DNA of 64,000 nt from Bacteroidales bacterium (GTDB taxonomy: Bacteria; Bacteroidota; Bacteroidia; Bacteroidales; P3). Each line of letters opens with the position of its first letter. Position 1 is the first letter of the stretch. A model generated the notes under the pieces. It made no database searches. It saw nothing but the letters and a program-made list of their open reading frames with translations, and was not told the DNA's origin. The stretch lies in NCBI GenBank assembly GCA_017449525.1, contig JAFTFL010000018.1, positions 1 to 64,000 on the forward strand. Reading direction: 5' to 3'. The translations under genes and the position numbers were made by a program. Positions 12,001-18,900 of this stretch are shown here, piece by piece.

Positions 12001-12127
12001 CTGCCTTTGACGCATCGACGCCGGTCAACAGGATGTAGTTGCTCAGCGTCTGCGCCTGAGCCACCCATGGCACTACGAGTAGCGACATGAGTAGCAACGG
12101 GGTTAGTAAAAACCTCTTTCTTTTCAT
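1..12127 (-). CDS. Giant secreted FN3/jelly-roll repeat adhesin (3' end outside window)
   Basis: The frame opens at an ATG at 12127 and stays open for 4,042 codons to the left edge, so the stop and C-terminus are not seen. Residues 1-26 are a signal peptide (MKRKRF, then a leucine-rich core ending VAQAQ). Residues ~27-250 form a beta-rich domain. From ~250 onward, ~90-residue fibronectin type III-like domains alternate with ~170-residue jelly-roll domains (MAM / choice-of-anchor J-like), 13 times. The jelly rolls share NPCWTKGY, SYPYP, SLYFY and a closing YLDDVTV-type motif followed by a cysteine. After unit 13 (~3700) comes an FN3, a different beta domain beginning near TYYLPVSNYSS, and another FN3. 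The architecture is that of Bacteroidales surface adhesins exported by type IX secretion; the sorting domain would lie outside the window. Ligand unknown. The gene is monocistronic at its 5' side, behind a 1.3-kb spacer. Confidence 0.9.
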   Translation of the reverse strand, partial: MKRKRFLLTPLLLMSLLVVPWVAQAQTLSNYILLTGVDASKAVALPSNARQVTFSTAEADDVASTEVYDIGFTFNLAGTNYTKWSINSNANLKLGDALIGGSSMSTPFSSSNLAQNTPKIIFWGRDVSIRQSYGHYIKYATVGTSPNRKLVIEVRHGVGYSTGQQSIDSIIYQYQLDEGSNAIRMVAMRQHNTSAWTSYTYQTGVALSATSVFLINPTTHTGSHATTYSSTLYSGWPGDGRYYEVVPDTRSCHRVENIALSGLTDVQATVSWSPANTGATYHVTYTNNTTGQTRFVNAGTDTSLTMTGLMQNTYYSVNITTICSASDSSYPSAAPTFRTACTPIATADLPWREDFDGYASGSTTQLSACYAKGYVTASTGAANLTSYPYPYSAQHYSGGNSLYFYCTSTTYPQFALPMFQSPLADLQLNFKMLRTTSTAYYGRVIVGVQRTQDDYASFIPVDTLACTKTSVWEEFTSAKFNRAPAGYNYIVIRERETSTGHAYIDDITVGRRSACTTPTDVLVATAAPTSATISWTSSAANAVVEYDTVPFLAGHGLHHATYSTTGSASISGLLSDRNYYVRVRAICGAGDTTLASELTFRTPCANASLPYIENFEGYAAATNTQLNSCYTKGYVTIATGYDNKATYPYPSTTVANSGTNSIYFYSTSTVWSYLVLPYMSVPLDSLQMSVQLRKTATTATYGRLEVGVMSSPTNWASFQLIDTIAATEANLWEEKLVNFTGVPNGKRFIVIRSKEASAGYAYIDDIMVARRSSCARPEDLEVTSLFDVSANLSWTAASGATGYAVEYDYASFTPGSGSHHLQVVNTNSATLTGLTPNSRVFAYVRAICGVGDTTMPVGIDFNTACAAQSLPYYNNFDSYGTGTAAAINCMYKGYVTRSTGAEVVNNYPYPYASQHNSGTASLYFYSSATNYSYLVLPLVNANLNDLQVSFMLRKSSASYGRMKVAVATNPLDPSTFTVVGRVQPATVNVWEGVSVSLANYSGTGRYIVLLCDTTVANYAYVDDIMITRRTSCTPVASTTVTTPRSTRVNVSWPAVSGAAGYVVETAPTHFFPGQRPAGLNSTYTTLTSATLATSPSSTFYGYVYTVCGRDTSMAMPFTGTTGCQTLAETPYYENFDSYSGNTISSPINPCWTKGQYNQTLAINKTDSMPRLTNMTTAPSYTSNGIVYSGPNALFMPTISQTVSGSDGSSTTQYKWTYVVLPQTATADLRNLVLRAKVFTNSTSYYLQVGVVSAPSSPTTFTSIGNLLPTAPYEWQELEVDLSNYTGTYQYLAIRSYPTSSASYIFIDDIAIYEKSNCNGINKVQVVEASDTRARLAWNGMRNGVECYVTYSTEKHPQGDFLHGTTLTGTATGVELTSLQPNTTYYYQVRTICSNGDTSIPYDGSFRTGLPQPLPIVQDFESWPTTTNTTETPQGYDKMYTYYGTTHRGYYPYASTTQHASGARSLYMYGASTNASILVLPMANRTLEGTQISFKALKSSATVTYGHIDVGVLGNRDDASTFHRLAHFYVNSMNTWETFTLSLNGAEQYGKHVAIRLSREDGTNYVYIDDLRLEVAPACAQPSVRLVANLDTTATISWQRSGSNLGYVVELADEPITPGTGEGVEVHYTTDTFYTFNGLLPASINYVYVRTICGPRDTTSYTVLRFTTGRCVVADTSLPYVEDFDSYTSGSTNPINPCWIKYYMTGRTTNSYPYPYTTQHHSGANGLYCYAGSTVGSYVALPAFESRVQDLMLDFWMIRTAASYTAPMVVGVVTDPLEPNTFEEVARFVPSQVSTWTQFHVEFRNYTGQGRYIAFYYQISNVGSYCYLDDIVVSKYTPCQSPRDLRVLAAYDSVAYVTWNDTNASAWVVEYDTVAFGSTSSFPTRLRVTNDTIQVPVVPASTYYMRVRGLCDGGDSSDFTSQISFTTATCAALPADSLPYFDDFDHYGTGTATTINPCWTKYYSYGWNQQSYPYPLSNATYAHSGGISLYFYRYNSTSYWYGGYLCLPLIADSLQNLMVDFWAAKSSTTAYYGYWDVGVMSNPRDTSTFEVVRQVYVPTTGAPTHFEVDFSSYRGIGRYISFRLATPQNLWTSTSASAYGYLDDVTVRRVPSCWYVSNARVLSSQARSAVVAWDAHDTSAHDFEVEVALANDSTFVPGTSGNYVYYVSDTNAVELYNLQPNTEYVAYIRQDCGGEYGEFRSVNFTTQCLIENTDLPYRDDFESYTASSTALLNPCYFKMHNTSASQTTYPYPTGTYAKSGSKSLYLYSTMHGSATQQFSMLAMPNTETPLRGLMVSFDLYKTSANYGWLQVGAINTVTDSHDFEPIVTVQASQLNTWEHFDVSLANYTGLKERLAIRAFNPTSTAINYVYLDNLEIDAIRPCGLIESVALDSVSENFARITWSDTNTGATAWKVEYAGEDFTPGNGDGVMRTVNTRSINLTGLMPSTEYHVWVGVDCGALRPYYREIVFKTPCAPIPRADLPFEENFESYTAATTTPLSPCYYKKYTSTNVTNSYPYPSATYAYSGSQSLYFYQGSAGIWSYVVLPLFEDSLQALSLQAKLLKTSTSTNYGHVQVGVMSNPNDTATFEPVTTFSITQDYYTWQPFSTDFRSYHGTGRYIALRSKHPTMSTSQYVYLDDLRVSLLSACSAPLAVSTSVSGNTVNVTINDPAHRGRYVVEHSNRNFNPGDGLAHQLFTTDTTVAITDARPGVLNRIAVRAICGAGDTSGAVFAAVTMPCAPIDSIHLPYYESFENYPVSTTAALSTCWHKGYVTRASGVVSRTSYPYPSSTSHSGNTSLYFYCSSTNYSYISLDSIAVPLDSLTLSFSARKTTSYYRGMYVGVTRHPDSMSTFIPIASINPPTTTDWEDYRINLEGIPSTHRYITFKLDSVNAAGTTGYTSYCYIDDVVLARKSRCTWMTDFAAGALDSVVYFTWEEGSNTLSRDLMVDTLADFSTATTYHPTSSSFRVTHLQPGKTYYAQVRAVCGAGDASDWVQTHFTTTTCAPLHMADLPWSEGFESYAASSTTTLDPCWTKAYVTLSSNSKSRTSYPYPSSTAAAAHSGARSLYFYQSSTTNAYISFQALGADVPLDSMQTSFWVYTSATSYYGHVRVGLTSDPDDMSTFYELAHFHNPASSQNQYEFTFSGAPESHRYLTILGDTLGVNYFYIDDVVIEHQPSCPRPRSMQVLARTDTSATITWVGGSPDSWKVRVADNPTYSGATTYQLTRDTLLLHNLRANTVYYVELKNVCGAGDTSDAREFTFRTDCGTILTMPFIEGFESYGTGTTTQIPCWTKGYVTISSGAVNTATYPYPSTTSPHSGSANLYMYAASTTYCYMSSPEFGIPLDSLHMIFWTRTSTSTYRGLHVGVTSDPSDMSTFIEVYNASNTSTTYTMHEVNFYGIPSTHRYITFKLDSSNAAGTTHYISAYYIDDITIDYKPACPTVSGVRATSISDVSASIAWDSTSALSWIVSIDTLSSMSTAWSYVDTVPRHTFTGLSPQHTYYVNVVAACSATDTSEALRILYQFTTPCAVISHADLPYVENFDRYQAGSTSYPISPCWTKFYYSGASAPVANSYPYPTASYAHSGGVSLYFYGYSTAASYAALPLFEDSIQNLILSFWAYKTSSTATYGVMDVGVMTDPRDTNTFERVRLCTLSTYSQWQHIEVPMSSYTGNGRYIAIRARKGATNYFYIDDVSVAADLPCPRITNVAVRPRVHVAELVWSTTGGSATPTSYTVTLMRHTDSAVTRQYTTDQSIMLFDLESTTEYTAYIQANCGAQGDGYTESITFTTECGRTEDEVSASTTGSSATTTYYLPVSNYSSTSSPYSYTQQVFSSNELNGAREISGIAFQYNYSQPTAAKQNVTIYLGYSPRATITTWVPFDSLSAVYTGPLEAAQGWNTLYFDRPFSYNGTGNLVLAIDDNSGSSNSSSFSFNGHSISNKALYAYATTDINPQNPIAAVASTVRNNVRWLTCSDTICLEPFVRVDSTDATQAYITIAAGNAEDSWKVRYRQHGATTWTYGTDATATRHTIRTLSPGVQYDAEVGA
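1040..11100 (-). repeat. Thirteen degenerate ~0.8-kb coding repeats (FN3 + jelly roll)
   Basis: The codons for the Asp-Asp motif that closes each jelly-roll domain recur near 10611, 9830, 9058, 8207, 7421, 6641, 5817, 5010, 4215, 3415, 2621, 1841 and 1051. Spacings run from 772 to 851 nt, mean ~797 nt (~266 residues). The copies are clearly homologous in protein motifs but diverged in DNA, so the array is old rather than a recent expansion. A few adjacent copies share longer near-identical stretches (for example the segments around 1870-1930 and 3440-3500), which suggests occasional conversion between copies. Confidence 0.85.
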
Positions 12128-12625
12128 GATTTAAAATTGTTTAGTAAATATAAAGTGTTGATTGGTATACGTATGGGTAGCTTCGTTCGCTTCCCCTATG
12201 CGCGCCGCGCGAGGAAGGAACTGCAGTTGATGGGAAGAGAAACGCCAAGCGGAAGCCTCCACGGGGAGACCTCCTGCAATAGGAATCGTTCGAGACACGC
12301 TCGCATCTACACTTGCTGTTCGCTGCTGCGCCACTTTCGGCCGACGCCGCATGCAGTAATTGTCGAGCATATGCTATTACGTTTGTTGTGGTGAATGCGG
12401 AATGGGTGTTGTATTGTTATTTTGTAGCGGTAGGAGGCTATGGCCTTACGACTTGCGCCGCAGAAGCCACTTTTGAAGAAGTGCCAGTGCCAGGTCGCGC
12501 TACAAGAGTGCCGACATGCCACCATGAAACATATAAGATTATGGTGTGGTAGATGCTCGAAGGCGTGTCAAAGAACGCTGCGGGGCGCACCTGCTCGCAG
12601 GTGTGTACACTCCGCTTTGGAAATG

Positions 12626-12633
12626 CAAAGATA
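12626..12633 (-). promoter_or_regulatory. Candidate -7 box for the giant adhesin
   Basis: The minus strand reads TATCTTTG followed by CA, matching the Bacteroides -7 consensus TAnnTTTG. No good TTTG -33 element sits 19-21 nt upstream, so this is a weak call. It would give a ~490-nt untranslated leader before the ATG at 12127. Confidence 0.4.
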
Positions 12634-12851
12634 AGTACATTTTGTTACTCACCACCACGCCATCACCCGCCCGACTGTATTAAAATATGTCAAAATACTA
12701 CAGTGCAAGTCATTCCACGTCGCACAATTGAACACTTTTAACAGCACGCAGTGAACAAAACCTCAGCAGAACGAGTCGTGCAGGGATGCAATCATCATCT
12801 GAACCACCCCTTTTCAGCTACCCCACCCACACCCTACGACAGGAGATCCTA

Positions 12852-13010
12852 TGCCGTACGACACACGCCTCCACGCCCTACAGCAAAAGTAGCAGTAGCC
12901 GTACGGCCTAAAAACGATACATCAAGATGAAGCAGAACAAAATAGCAAGACAACAGGACACACCCCGTACAGCACAGACCACCCGAGCGCACGGCACATC
13001 ACCGTACGCG
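12852..13010. repeat. GCCGTAC palindromic motif cluster (spacer 1)
   Basis: Contains TGCCGTACGACAC (12852-12864), the perfect 10-bp palindrome GCCGTACGGC (12898-12907), CCGTACAGCAC (12965-12975) and a related ACCGTACGCG (13001-13010). The same motif family recurs in other spacers near 33720, 38047-38171, 43796 and 61405-61460. Confidence 0.6.
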
Positions 13011-13240
13011 CAAGCCTGCAACATGAAAAAAAATGCCAAATTGGGAGCAACACCGACTCAACATTGAGCAACATGCACTTTGGAAAGCACACCAAGCCGC
13101 CATTCGGCAAGTACAACGCAGCCGAGCGGCCAATTAGTATGCCGTCGCTGGCCGATAGGCGCATTTTCCTTGCAGCACCTTTCCTTATACCCTTGCAGTG
13201 CAACGCCCTGTTTCTGCGCAGCACCTCTCCTATTTTCCTA

Positions 13241-13248
13241 CAAAGGTA
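13241..13248 (-). promoter_or_regulatory. Candidate minus-strand -7 box in the spacer
   Basis: The minus strand reads TACCTTTG, the exact Bacteroides -7 form used elsewhere in this window. It points away from rplY, towards the giant adhesin 1.1 kb away. No clear -33 element is visible. It could drive a very long leader or a small RNA. Confidence 0.35.
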
Positions 13249-13422
13249 GGCTCCATTTCACTTCAGAAGAAAAGATTTTTCGCCTACACACAATAAAGAG
13301 ATATTGCACGCGTTTACTACACCTGTTCAAGCCTCGTAGCAGGCGCTGAACAGCGGATTAAAACACACAATATCAACCAGGAGCAGCCACAAGGCGAACT
13401 CCACAAACAAAACTAAAAAACA

Positions 13423-14004
13423 ATGAGAATAGTATCAATGAGCGGTTCTCTGAGAGAGAACGTAGGGAAAAAAGATGCTAAGGCTCTGCGCCGCGAGGAT
13501 CGCGTGCCGTGCGTGATGTATGGCAACGGCGAGCAGAAGCTCTTCTCGGTTGCACAGACCGACTTCAACCGCGTGTTGTTCAACCCCGAGCCTTGCTTTA
13601 TCCATGTCAACATTGACGGTACGGAGCACAAGACGATGTTGAAGGACATCGACTTCCACCCCGTAACGGACATTGTGTATCATGCCGACTTCTACGAGAT
13701 GGCAGACGACAAGCCCATCGTGATGTCAATCCCAGTGCACACCTGCGGTACGTCGAAGGGCGTAATGAAGGGCGGCAAACTGGTGTACAAGCAGAAGCGC
13801 CTCAACATAAAGGCGCTGCCCGCACACATGCCGAGCGAAATCATGATTGACATAACCAATTTGGACATCAACAACCGCGTGAAAGTTCAAGACATTGCAG
13901 CCGAGAACTACTGCATACTGAACGGTAGCACCAGCGACGTGGTAGTCATCAACAGCACTCGCGCATCGGCCACCGCCGACGCCACAGCAGAGGCAGCCGA
14001 ATAA
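13423..14004 (+). CDS. rplY: 50S ribosomal protein L25/CTC family
   Basis: This 193-residue protein has the L25/TL5 (CTC) two-domain plan. An N-terminal 5S rRNA-binding beta-barrel (~1-95) includes the family signature LRREDRVPCVMYG. A C-terminal beta domain (~100-180) carries the IPVHTCGTSKGVMKGG stretch, and an Ala-rich tail follows. It binds 5S rRNA in the central protuberance of the large subunit. The length fits the longer CTC-type form. The first ATG (13423) is preferred because it places the family's usual ~8-residue lead before LRENVGKKDAKALR; ATG 13438 is an alternative. A hairpin terminator follows at 14052. Confidence 0.95.
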   Translation: MRIVSMSGSLRENVGKKDAKALRREDRVPCVMYGNGEQKLFSVAQTDFNRVLFNPEPCFIHVNIDGTEHKTMLKDIDFHPVTDIVYHADFYEMADDKPIVMSIPVHTCGTSKGVMKGGKLVYKQKRLNIKALPAHMPSEIMIDITNLDINNRVKVQDIAAENYCILNGSTSDVVVINSTRASATADATAEAAE

Positions 14005-14051
14005 TCACGCCGTCGGGCAATGCACAACCTCATTGTCCGAACAGCAAGCAC

Positions 14052-14083
14052 AAAGAGCCACGGGCAGCAGCCAGTGGCTCTTT
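14052..14083 (+). terminator. Hairpin terminator after rplY
   Basis: AAAGAGCCAC (14052-14061) pairs with GTGGCTCTTT (14074-14083) around a 12-nt loop. The A-rich and T-rich flanks are part of the stem. Confidence 0.75.
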
Positions 14084-14147
14084 GAGTTCCACCACCACAA
14101 AGAACTTCAACACACCACATCTCAACCCGAACACACTCACCGCCACC

Positions 14148-14855
14148 ATGTATATACTATTCGACCTGGACCGCACCCTGTGGGATTTCGACACCAACGC
14201 CCTTATCACCTTCCGCCAGATGTACAACGAGTTTGGGCTGGAAGCGCAGTGCCACGTGCCGATGGAGGTGTTCCACGAATACTATGTGGCAGTGAATGCT
14301 CAACTGTGGGATGCTTACCGAGGAGGCACGCTGGAAAAAGAAATGCTATCGCTGCAGCGTTTTGCACTACCCTTGGAGCACTTCGGCGTGCAGACCCCCA
14401 TGGTGCTGGCAGAGCGCATGGCCGACTACTATGTGCACGAAGGGGTGAAACAGACCACCCTCATGCCTGGTGCACGCGAAGTGCTGCAACACTTCGCCCA
14501 GTCGCCCCACATCCTGTGCATCATCACCAACGGCTTTAGTGAAGCGCAACTTCCCAAGATGCGCACCGCAGGCATTGACCAATACTTTCAGCACTTCTTC
14601 CTTAGCGAAAAACTGGGCTACATGAAGCCCGACCGGCGCTTTTTCGAGGCGGTGCTGAGCCACCTCGGCACGACGGCGGACGACTGCGTGGTGATAGGCG
14701 ACGACTACGATGTAGACATTGTGGGAGCCTCTCGCGCAGGCATACGCCAAGTGTACTACAACTACCGCCACAAGTCGCTGGCAGACAAGCCTGCACCCAC
14801 CTGTACCATCACCCATCTACACGAACTGATGCACCTGCCGCTACTGCAGGTATAA
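14148..14855 (+). CDS. HAD-superfamily phosphatase, YjjG-like nucleotidase
   Basis: A 235-residue HAD hydrolase. Motif I is FDLDRTLW (residues 4-11, nucleophile Asp then Asp+2), motif II is IITNGF, motif III is the Lys in KPDRRFFE, and motif IV is VIGDDYDVDIVGASRAG. The insert between motif I and II is the helical C1 cap. The overall pattern fits the YjjG family, which removes phosphate from non-canonical pyrimidine nucleotides; that substrate is inferred from family resemblance. An in-frame TTG at 14082 would extend the protein, but it lies inside the rplY terminator, so ATG 14148 is chosen. It is followed by era 66 nt downstream. Confidence 0.85.
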   Translation: MYILFDLDRTLWDFDTNALITFRQMYNEFGLEAQCHVPMEVFHEYYVAVNAQLWDAYRGGTLEKEMLSLQRFALPLEHFGVQTPMVLAERMADYYVHEGVKQTTLMPGAREVLQHFAQSPHILCIITNGFSEAQLPKMRTAGIDQYFQHFFLSEKLGYMKPDRRFFEAVLSHLGTTADDCVVIGDDYDVDIVGASRAGIRQVYYNYRHKSLADKPAPTCTITHLHELMHLPLLQV

Positions 14856-14921
14856 AAGCCCAAAAGCACGGCATATCCCCTACCCTTTCATTCGCAACAC
14901 CCACCCCCAACACACCACGAC

Positions 14922-15809
14922 ATGCACAAAGCCGGATACGTCAACATCATCGGAAACCCCAACGTGGGCAAGTCTACGCTCATGAACGCCCTGGTCGGAG
15001 AAAAACTGAGCATCATCACCTCCAAGTCGCAAACCACGCGCCACCGCATCATGGGCATCGTCAACGGCGAAGACTTCCAAATAGTCTACACCGACACACC
15101 GGGCATCGTCAACCCGCACTACAAGCTACACGAATCAATGATGTCCTACGTGGGCAGCGCCCTGCAGGATGCCGACCTCTTCCTGCTCGTAACCGAAATG
15201 GGCGAGAACTTCAAGAACCAGGCCGTACTGCAAAAGGTCATTGGCTCGGGAATACCCGTCATACTTGTCATCAACAAGATAGACCTGTCTGACCAGGAGA
15301 GTGTGCAGCGCATGATGAGCTACTGGCAAGAACAAATACCGCGTGCGGTCGTCATTCCTTGCTCGGCCACCGAGCGGTTCAACGTCGACAAGATATTTGA
15401 TACAATACTGGAGCAACTCCCCCCTGCGCCCCCCTACTTCCCCAAGGACGAGCTGACCGACCGCAGCATGCGCTTCTTTGTAAGCGAGATTATCAGAGAG
15501 AAGCTGCTGCTGTACTACCAAAAGGAGATACCCTACTCGTGTGAGGTGGCTGTAGAGCTCTACGAAGAGAAACCACATGTGGACAACATATCGGCCGTCA
15601 TCTACGTGGAACGGGAATCGCAGAAGGCCATCGTCATCGGCCATCAAGGCAAGGCCATCAAACGCGTAGGCGTGGAGGCACGCAAGGACATAGAGGCCTT
15701 TACGGGCAAGGAGTGCTTCTTGTCGCTCCATGTAAAGGTGCTGAAGGATTGGCGCAACAGTGCACGCGCCCTGCGCCACTTCGGCTATGCCATGGAGAAC
15801 GACGCGTAG
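14922..15809 (+). CDS. era: GTPase Era, ribosome assembly
   Basis: A 295-residue protein of normal Era length. The GTPase domain has G1 GNPNVGKST (~residues 11-19), the switch region Thr-Thr, G3 DTPG (~60), and G4 NKID (~122). The C-terminal KH domain contains VIGHQGKAIKRVGVEARKDI (~240-260), which binds the 3' end of 16S rRNA. Era is needed for 30S maturation and acts at the membrane-proximal ribosome pool. It is the last gene before a strong convergent terminator shared with purL. Confidence 0.96.
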   Translation: MHKAGYVNIIGNPNVGKSTLMNALVGEKLSIITSKSQTTRHRIMGIVNGEDFQIVYTDTPGIVNPHYKLHESMMSYVGSALQDADLFLLVTEMGENFKNQAVLQKVIGSGIPVILVINKIDLSDQESVQRMMSYWQEQIPRAVVIPCSATERFNVDKIFDTILEQLPPAPPYFPKDELTDRSMRFFVSEIIREKLLLYYQKEIPYSCEVAVELYEEKPHVDNISAVIYVERESQKAIVIGHQGKAIKRVGVEARKDIEAFTGKECFLSLHVKVLKDWRNSARALRHFGYAMENDA

Positions 15810-15843
15810 CCACCCCTACCCCACCCCAAGACCGCTGACGGCG

Positions 15844-15887
15844 ACGCTACACCATATATTATATAACGCTACACCATATACCATATA
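15844..15887. repeat. Two tandem 22-nt repeats
   Basis: ACGCTACACCATATA occurs at 15844-15858 and again at 15866-15880. The two full 22-nt units differ at only two bases. They sit directly before the shared era/purL terminator. A single related ACGCTACACCA occurs near 37864, downstream of another terminator. Confidence 0.7.
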
Positions 15888-15935
15888 AACGCAAGAGGCC
15901 CGTGCAACCTTAGGTTGCACGGGCCTCTTGCGTTT
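15887..15935. terminator. Strong bidirectional terminator between era and purL
   Basis: A perfect 24-bp inverted repeat: AAACGCAAGAGGCCCGTGCA onward from 15887, with the complementary arm ending GCGTTT at 15935. The centre CCTTAGG forms the loop. A-tract on one side and T-tract on the other let it serve both convergent genes. Confidence 0.92.
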
Positions 15936-15995
15936 TGCGCTGTGTCGTAGCTACAGGGGAGAGACACAACGGCCTCTCGCCCCTACAGCATACTG

Positions 15996-18900
15996 CTATT
16001 TAAAGTAGGCCACACCACTCTCGAAGAGTAGCTGGTCGTCGCATCCGTAGATGTTCATAGCCGTACCCACCCTGCGCTTGGAACCATCGGGCATGTCGGC
16101 TTGGAACGCACTGCGGCGCTCGCTGTGCCCCATCTTGCCAAGTACACGTCCGTCGGGGCTGGTGATGCCCTCGATGGCACAATAACTGCCATTCATGTTG
16201 TACTCATCATCCATCGTAGGCTGACCGTTGAGGTCGACATACTGCGTTGCCACTTGCCCATTGGCAAACAGGCGGTCTATCCACTCCTGCGGCGCAACGA
16301 AGCGACCCTCGCCGTGCGAGATAGGGATAACGTAGTCCTTGCCCAACTCGGCACCACGCAGCCAGGGGCTAAGATTGCTCACCACGGCGGTGTGCGCCAT
16401 CTTGCTTTGGTGGCGGCCAATAGTATTAAAGGTGAGCGTGGGTGCATCAGCGGCCTGCGGACGAATTTCGCCGTAGGGCACCAATCCCAACTTCACGAGA
16501 GCCTGGAAGCCGTTGCAGATGCCCAGCATCAATCCGTCGCGCTGGCGTAGCAGGCGCATCACAGCATCGCTGATACGTGCATTGCGGAACACACTCGTGA
16601 TGAACTTGGCACTACCCTCGGGTTCGTCTCCAGCACTGAAGCCTCCAGGCAACATCACTATCTGGCTATTCTCTATGGCCTCGGCATAGGCACGCACACT
16701 CTCTTCTATCTGATGTCCGTTCTGGTTGCGGAACACGAGTGTCTGCACCTCGGCACCGGCACGCAAGAAGGCTCGTGCCGAATCATACTCGCAATTGGTG
16801 CCTGGGAAGGTGGGGATGAAGACGCGGGGGCGTGCGGTCTTGTGCTGGCAGATGTGGATGTCGGCGTAGTCTTTCAGTTCGAAGTGCACGGGCTGATGCG
16901 ACTGCGACTGGGCAGCTGATGCGGTGCGGGTGGGGAACACAGACTCCAACCGCGAGGTCCATGCCTGCAAGGCTTCCTCCATGTCAATCTTGGCTCCACC
17001 GACGACAAAACAAGGTTGTTCGGTTACTACACCAAGTTCCACCGCGCGGAAAGGCAACGCCTCAACGGGCGAAGCTGTCTCAACGACAATGTGGCCGTAG
17101 TTCTTAGCCACCAACTCGGCAGCAGTCAAATCGGCCGTGAACTGAACGCCGAGCTTATTGCCAAAGGCCATTTTGCTGACCGCTTCCACCAGGCCACCAA
17201 AGCCGACCACGTAGGCCGACAGTACCTGTCCATCTTGAACTGCACGGTGCAAGGCCGCGTACTGCGAGAGCACATCTTCATAGTCGGGCATACCATAATC
17301 CCTACCGTCGGTGCCCTGCGCACGGCGCACATCAAGCAGTACCAGCCTACTGCCAGCCTGCTTCAGTTCGGGAGTAACCACATGACGAATGTCGCCCACA
17401 CCTACTGCAAACGAACAGAGCGTGGGTGGCACGTCGATGTCATTGAAGGTGCCGCTCATAGAATCCTTACCTCCAATAGAGGGCAGCAACAGCCCCATCT
17501 GCGCACTGTAGGCACCGAGGAGGGCGCTGAAAGGCTCGCCCCACCGATAGGCATCGGTGCCCAGCTTCTTGAAGTACTCCTGGAAAGTGAGCCGCACACG
17601 GCTGACATCGCCACCTGCTGCGGCTATCTTGGCCACGCTGTTCACCACGTTCCACACAGCCCCATGGAAGGGACTCCAAGACATAAGGTAGGGGTCAAGG
17701 CCGTAGGACATGATGGTAACCGTGTCGCAACGACCCTCAAGCAACGGCAGTTTGCCAATCATGCTCTGTGTGGGGGTGAGCTGATGGCGGCCGCCGAACG
17801 GCATCACCACGCTGCCTGCTCCGATGGAACTGTCGAACATCTCGACCAAACCCTTTTGTGAGCAGACATTGAGGTCGGACAGGATGGAGAGCCACAGCGA
17901 CTTCACATCGCCATCGGGCTGAGTGTCCATCGGCTGCTCAGGCATACGCACGCTGACGGAGGCCTGCTGGTGAGCGCCATTGGTGTCGATGAAGCGGCGA
18001 CTGAGGTTGACTATTTCGCGGCCACGCCACGTAATCACCATGCGAGGTTCCTCGGTAACGTAGGCTACAACCGTAGCTTCCAAATTCTCTTCGTCCGCAT
18101 AGCGTAGCATAGCATCGACATCCTTCGGGTCGACCACTACAGCCATACGTTCTTGGCTTTCGCTGATGGCCAACTCGGTTCCGTCGAGTCCTGCATACTT
18201 TTTCGGCACTTTGTCCAGGTTGATATGCAATCCGTCGGCCAACTCGCCTATGGCCACACTGACACCACCTGCACCAAAGTCGTTGCACTTCTTTATTAGG
18301 CTCGACACTTCCTCGCGGCGGAAGAGTCGCTGTATTTTACGTTCGGTCGGGGCATTGCCCTTCTGCACCTCAGCACCACAAGTGGTGAGCGACGCGGTGG
18401 TATGGCTCTTGGAACTACCCGTAGCGCCACCACAGCCATCGCGGCCAGTGCGGCCTCCGAGGAGGATAATGACATCGCCAGGGTCGCTTGTCAGTCGCTT
18501 CACTTGGCGACGCGGGGCGGCAGCGATGACGGCACCTATCTCCATACGTTTGGCCACGTAGTTGGGATGGTACACCTCGCTGACCAAACCTGTGGCCAGT
18601 CCTATCTGGTTGCCGTAGCTGCTGTAGCCGCGAGCCGCCGTGGTCGTAATTTTGCGCTGAGGCAGCTTGCCAGGCAGCGTTTTGCTAAGTGGGCGTGTGG
18701 GGTCTGCAGCCCCCGTTACGCGCATGGCCTGATAGACGTAGGTACGCCCACTGAGGGGGTCGCGGATGCAGCCGCCCAGACAGGTGGCTGCCCCACCGAA
18801 GGGTTCAATCTCCGTTGGGTGATTGTGGGTTTCGTTCTTGAAGTTGACCAACCATTCCTCACTGCTCTGTGTGCCATCTGGTGCAGTAATAACGACAGGC

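Larger units (their letters stand above)
12128..13422. other. Gene-poor 1.3-kb spacer between the giant adhesin and rplY
   Basis: No convincing gene is seen. The spacer holds a -7 box for the adhesin (12626-12633, minus), a second minus-strand -7 box (13241-13248), and several copies of a GCCGTAC-centred palindromic motif between 12852 and 13010. Short open frames on both strands have random-looking composition and no recognisable domain. The distance from the nearer -7 box to the adhesin ATG implies a leader of roughly 490 nt. Confidence 0.6.

Noticed and set aside
12922..13224. Minus-strand 100-codon frame close to the -7 box at 13241
   Set aside because: Composition is random-looking and lacks any domain; the nearby promoter box alone is not enough to call a gene.
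17016..17861. Plus-strand 281-codon frame across purL
   Set aside because: Antisense shadow of a conserved enzyme.
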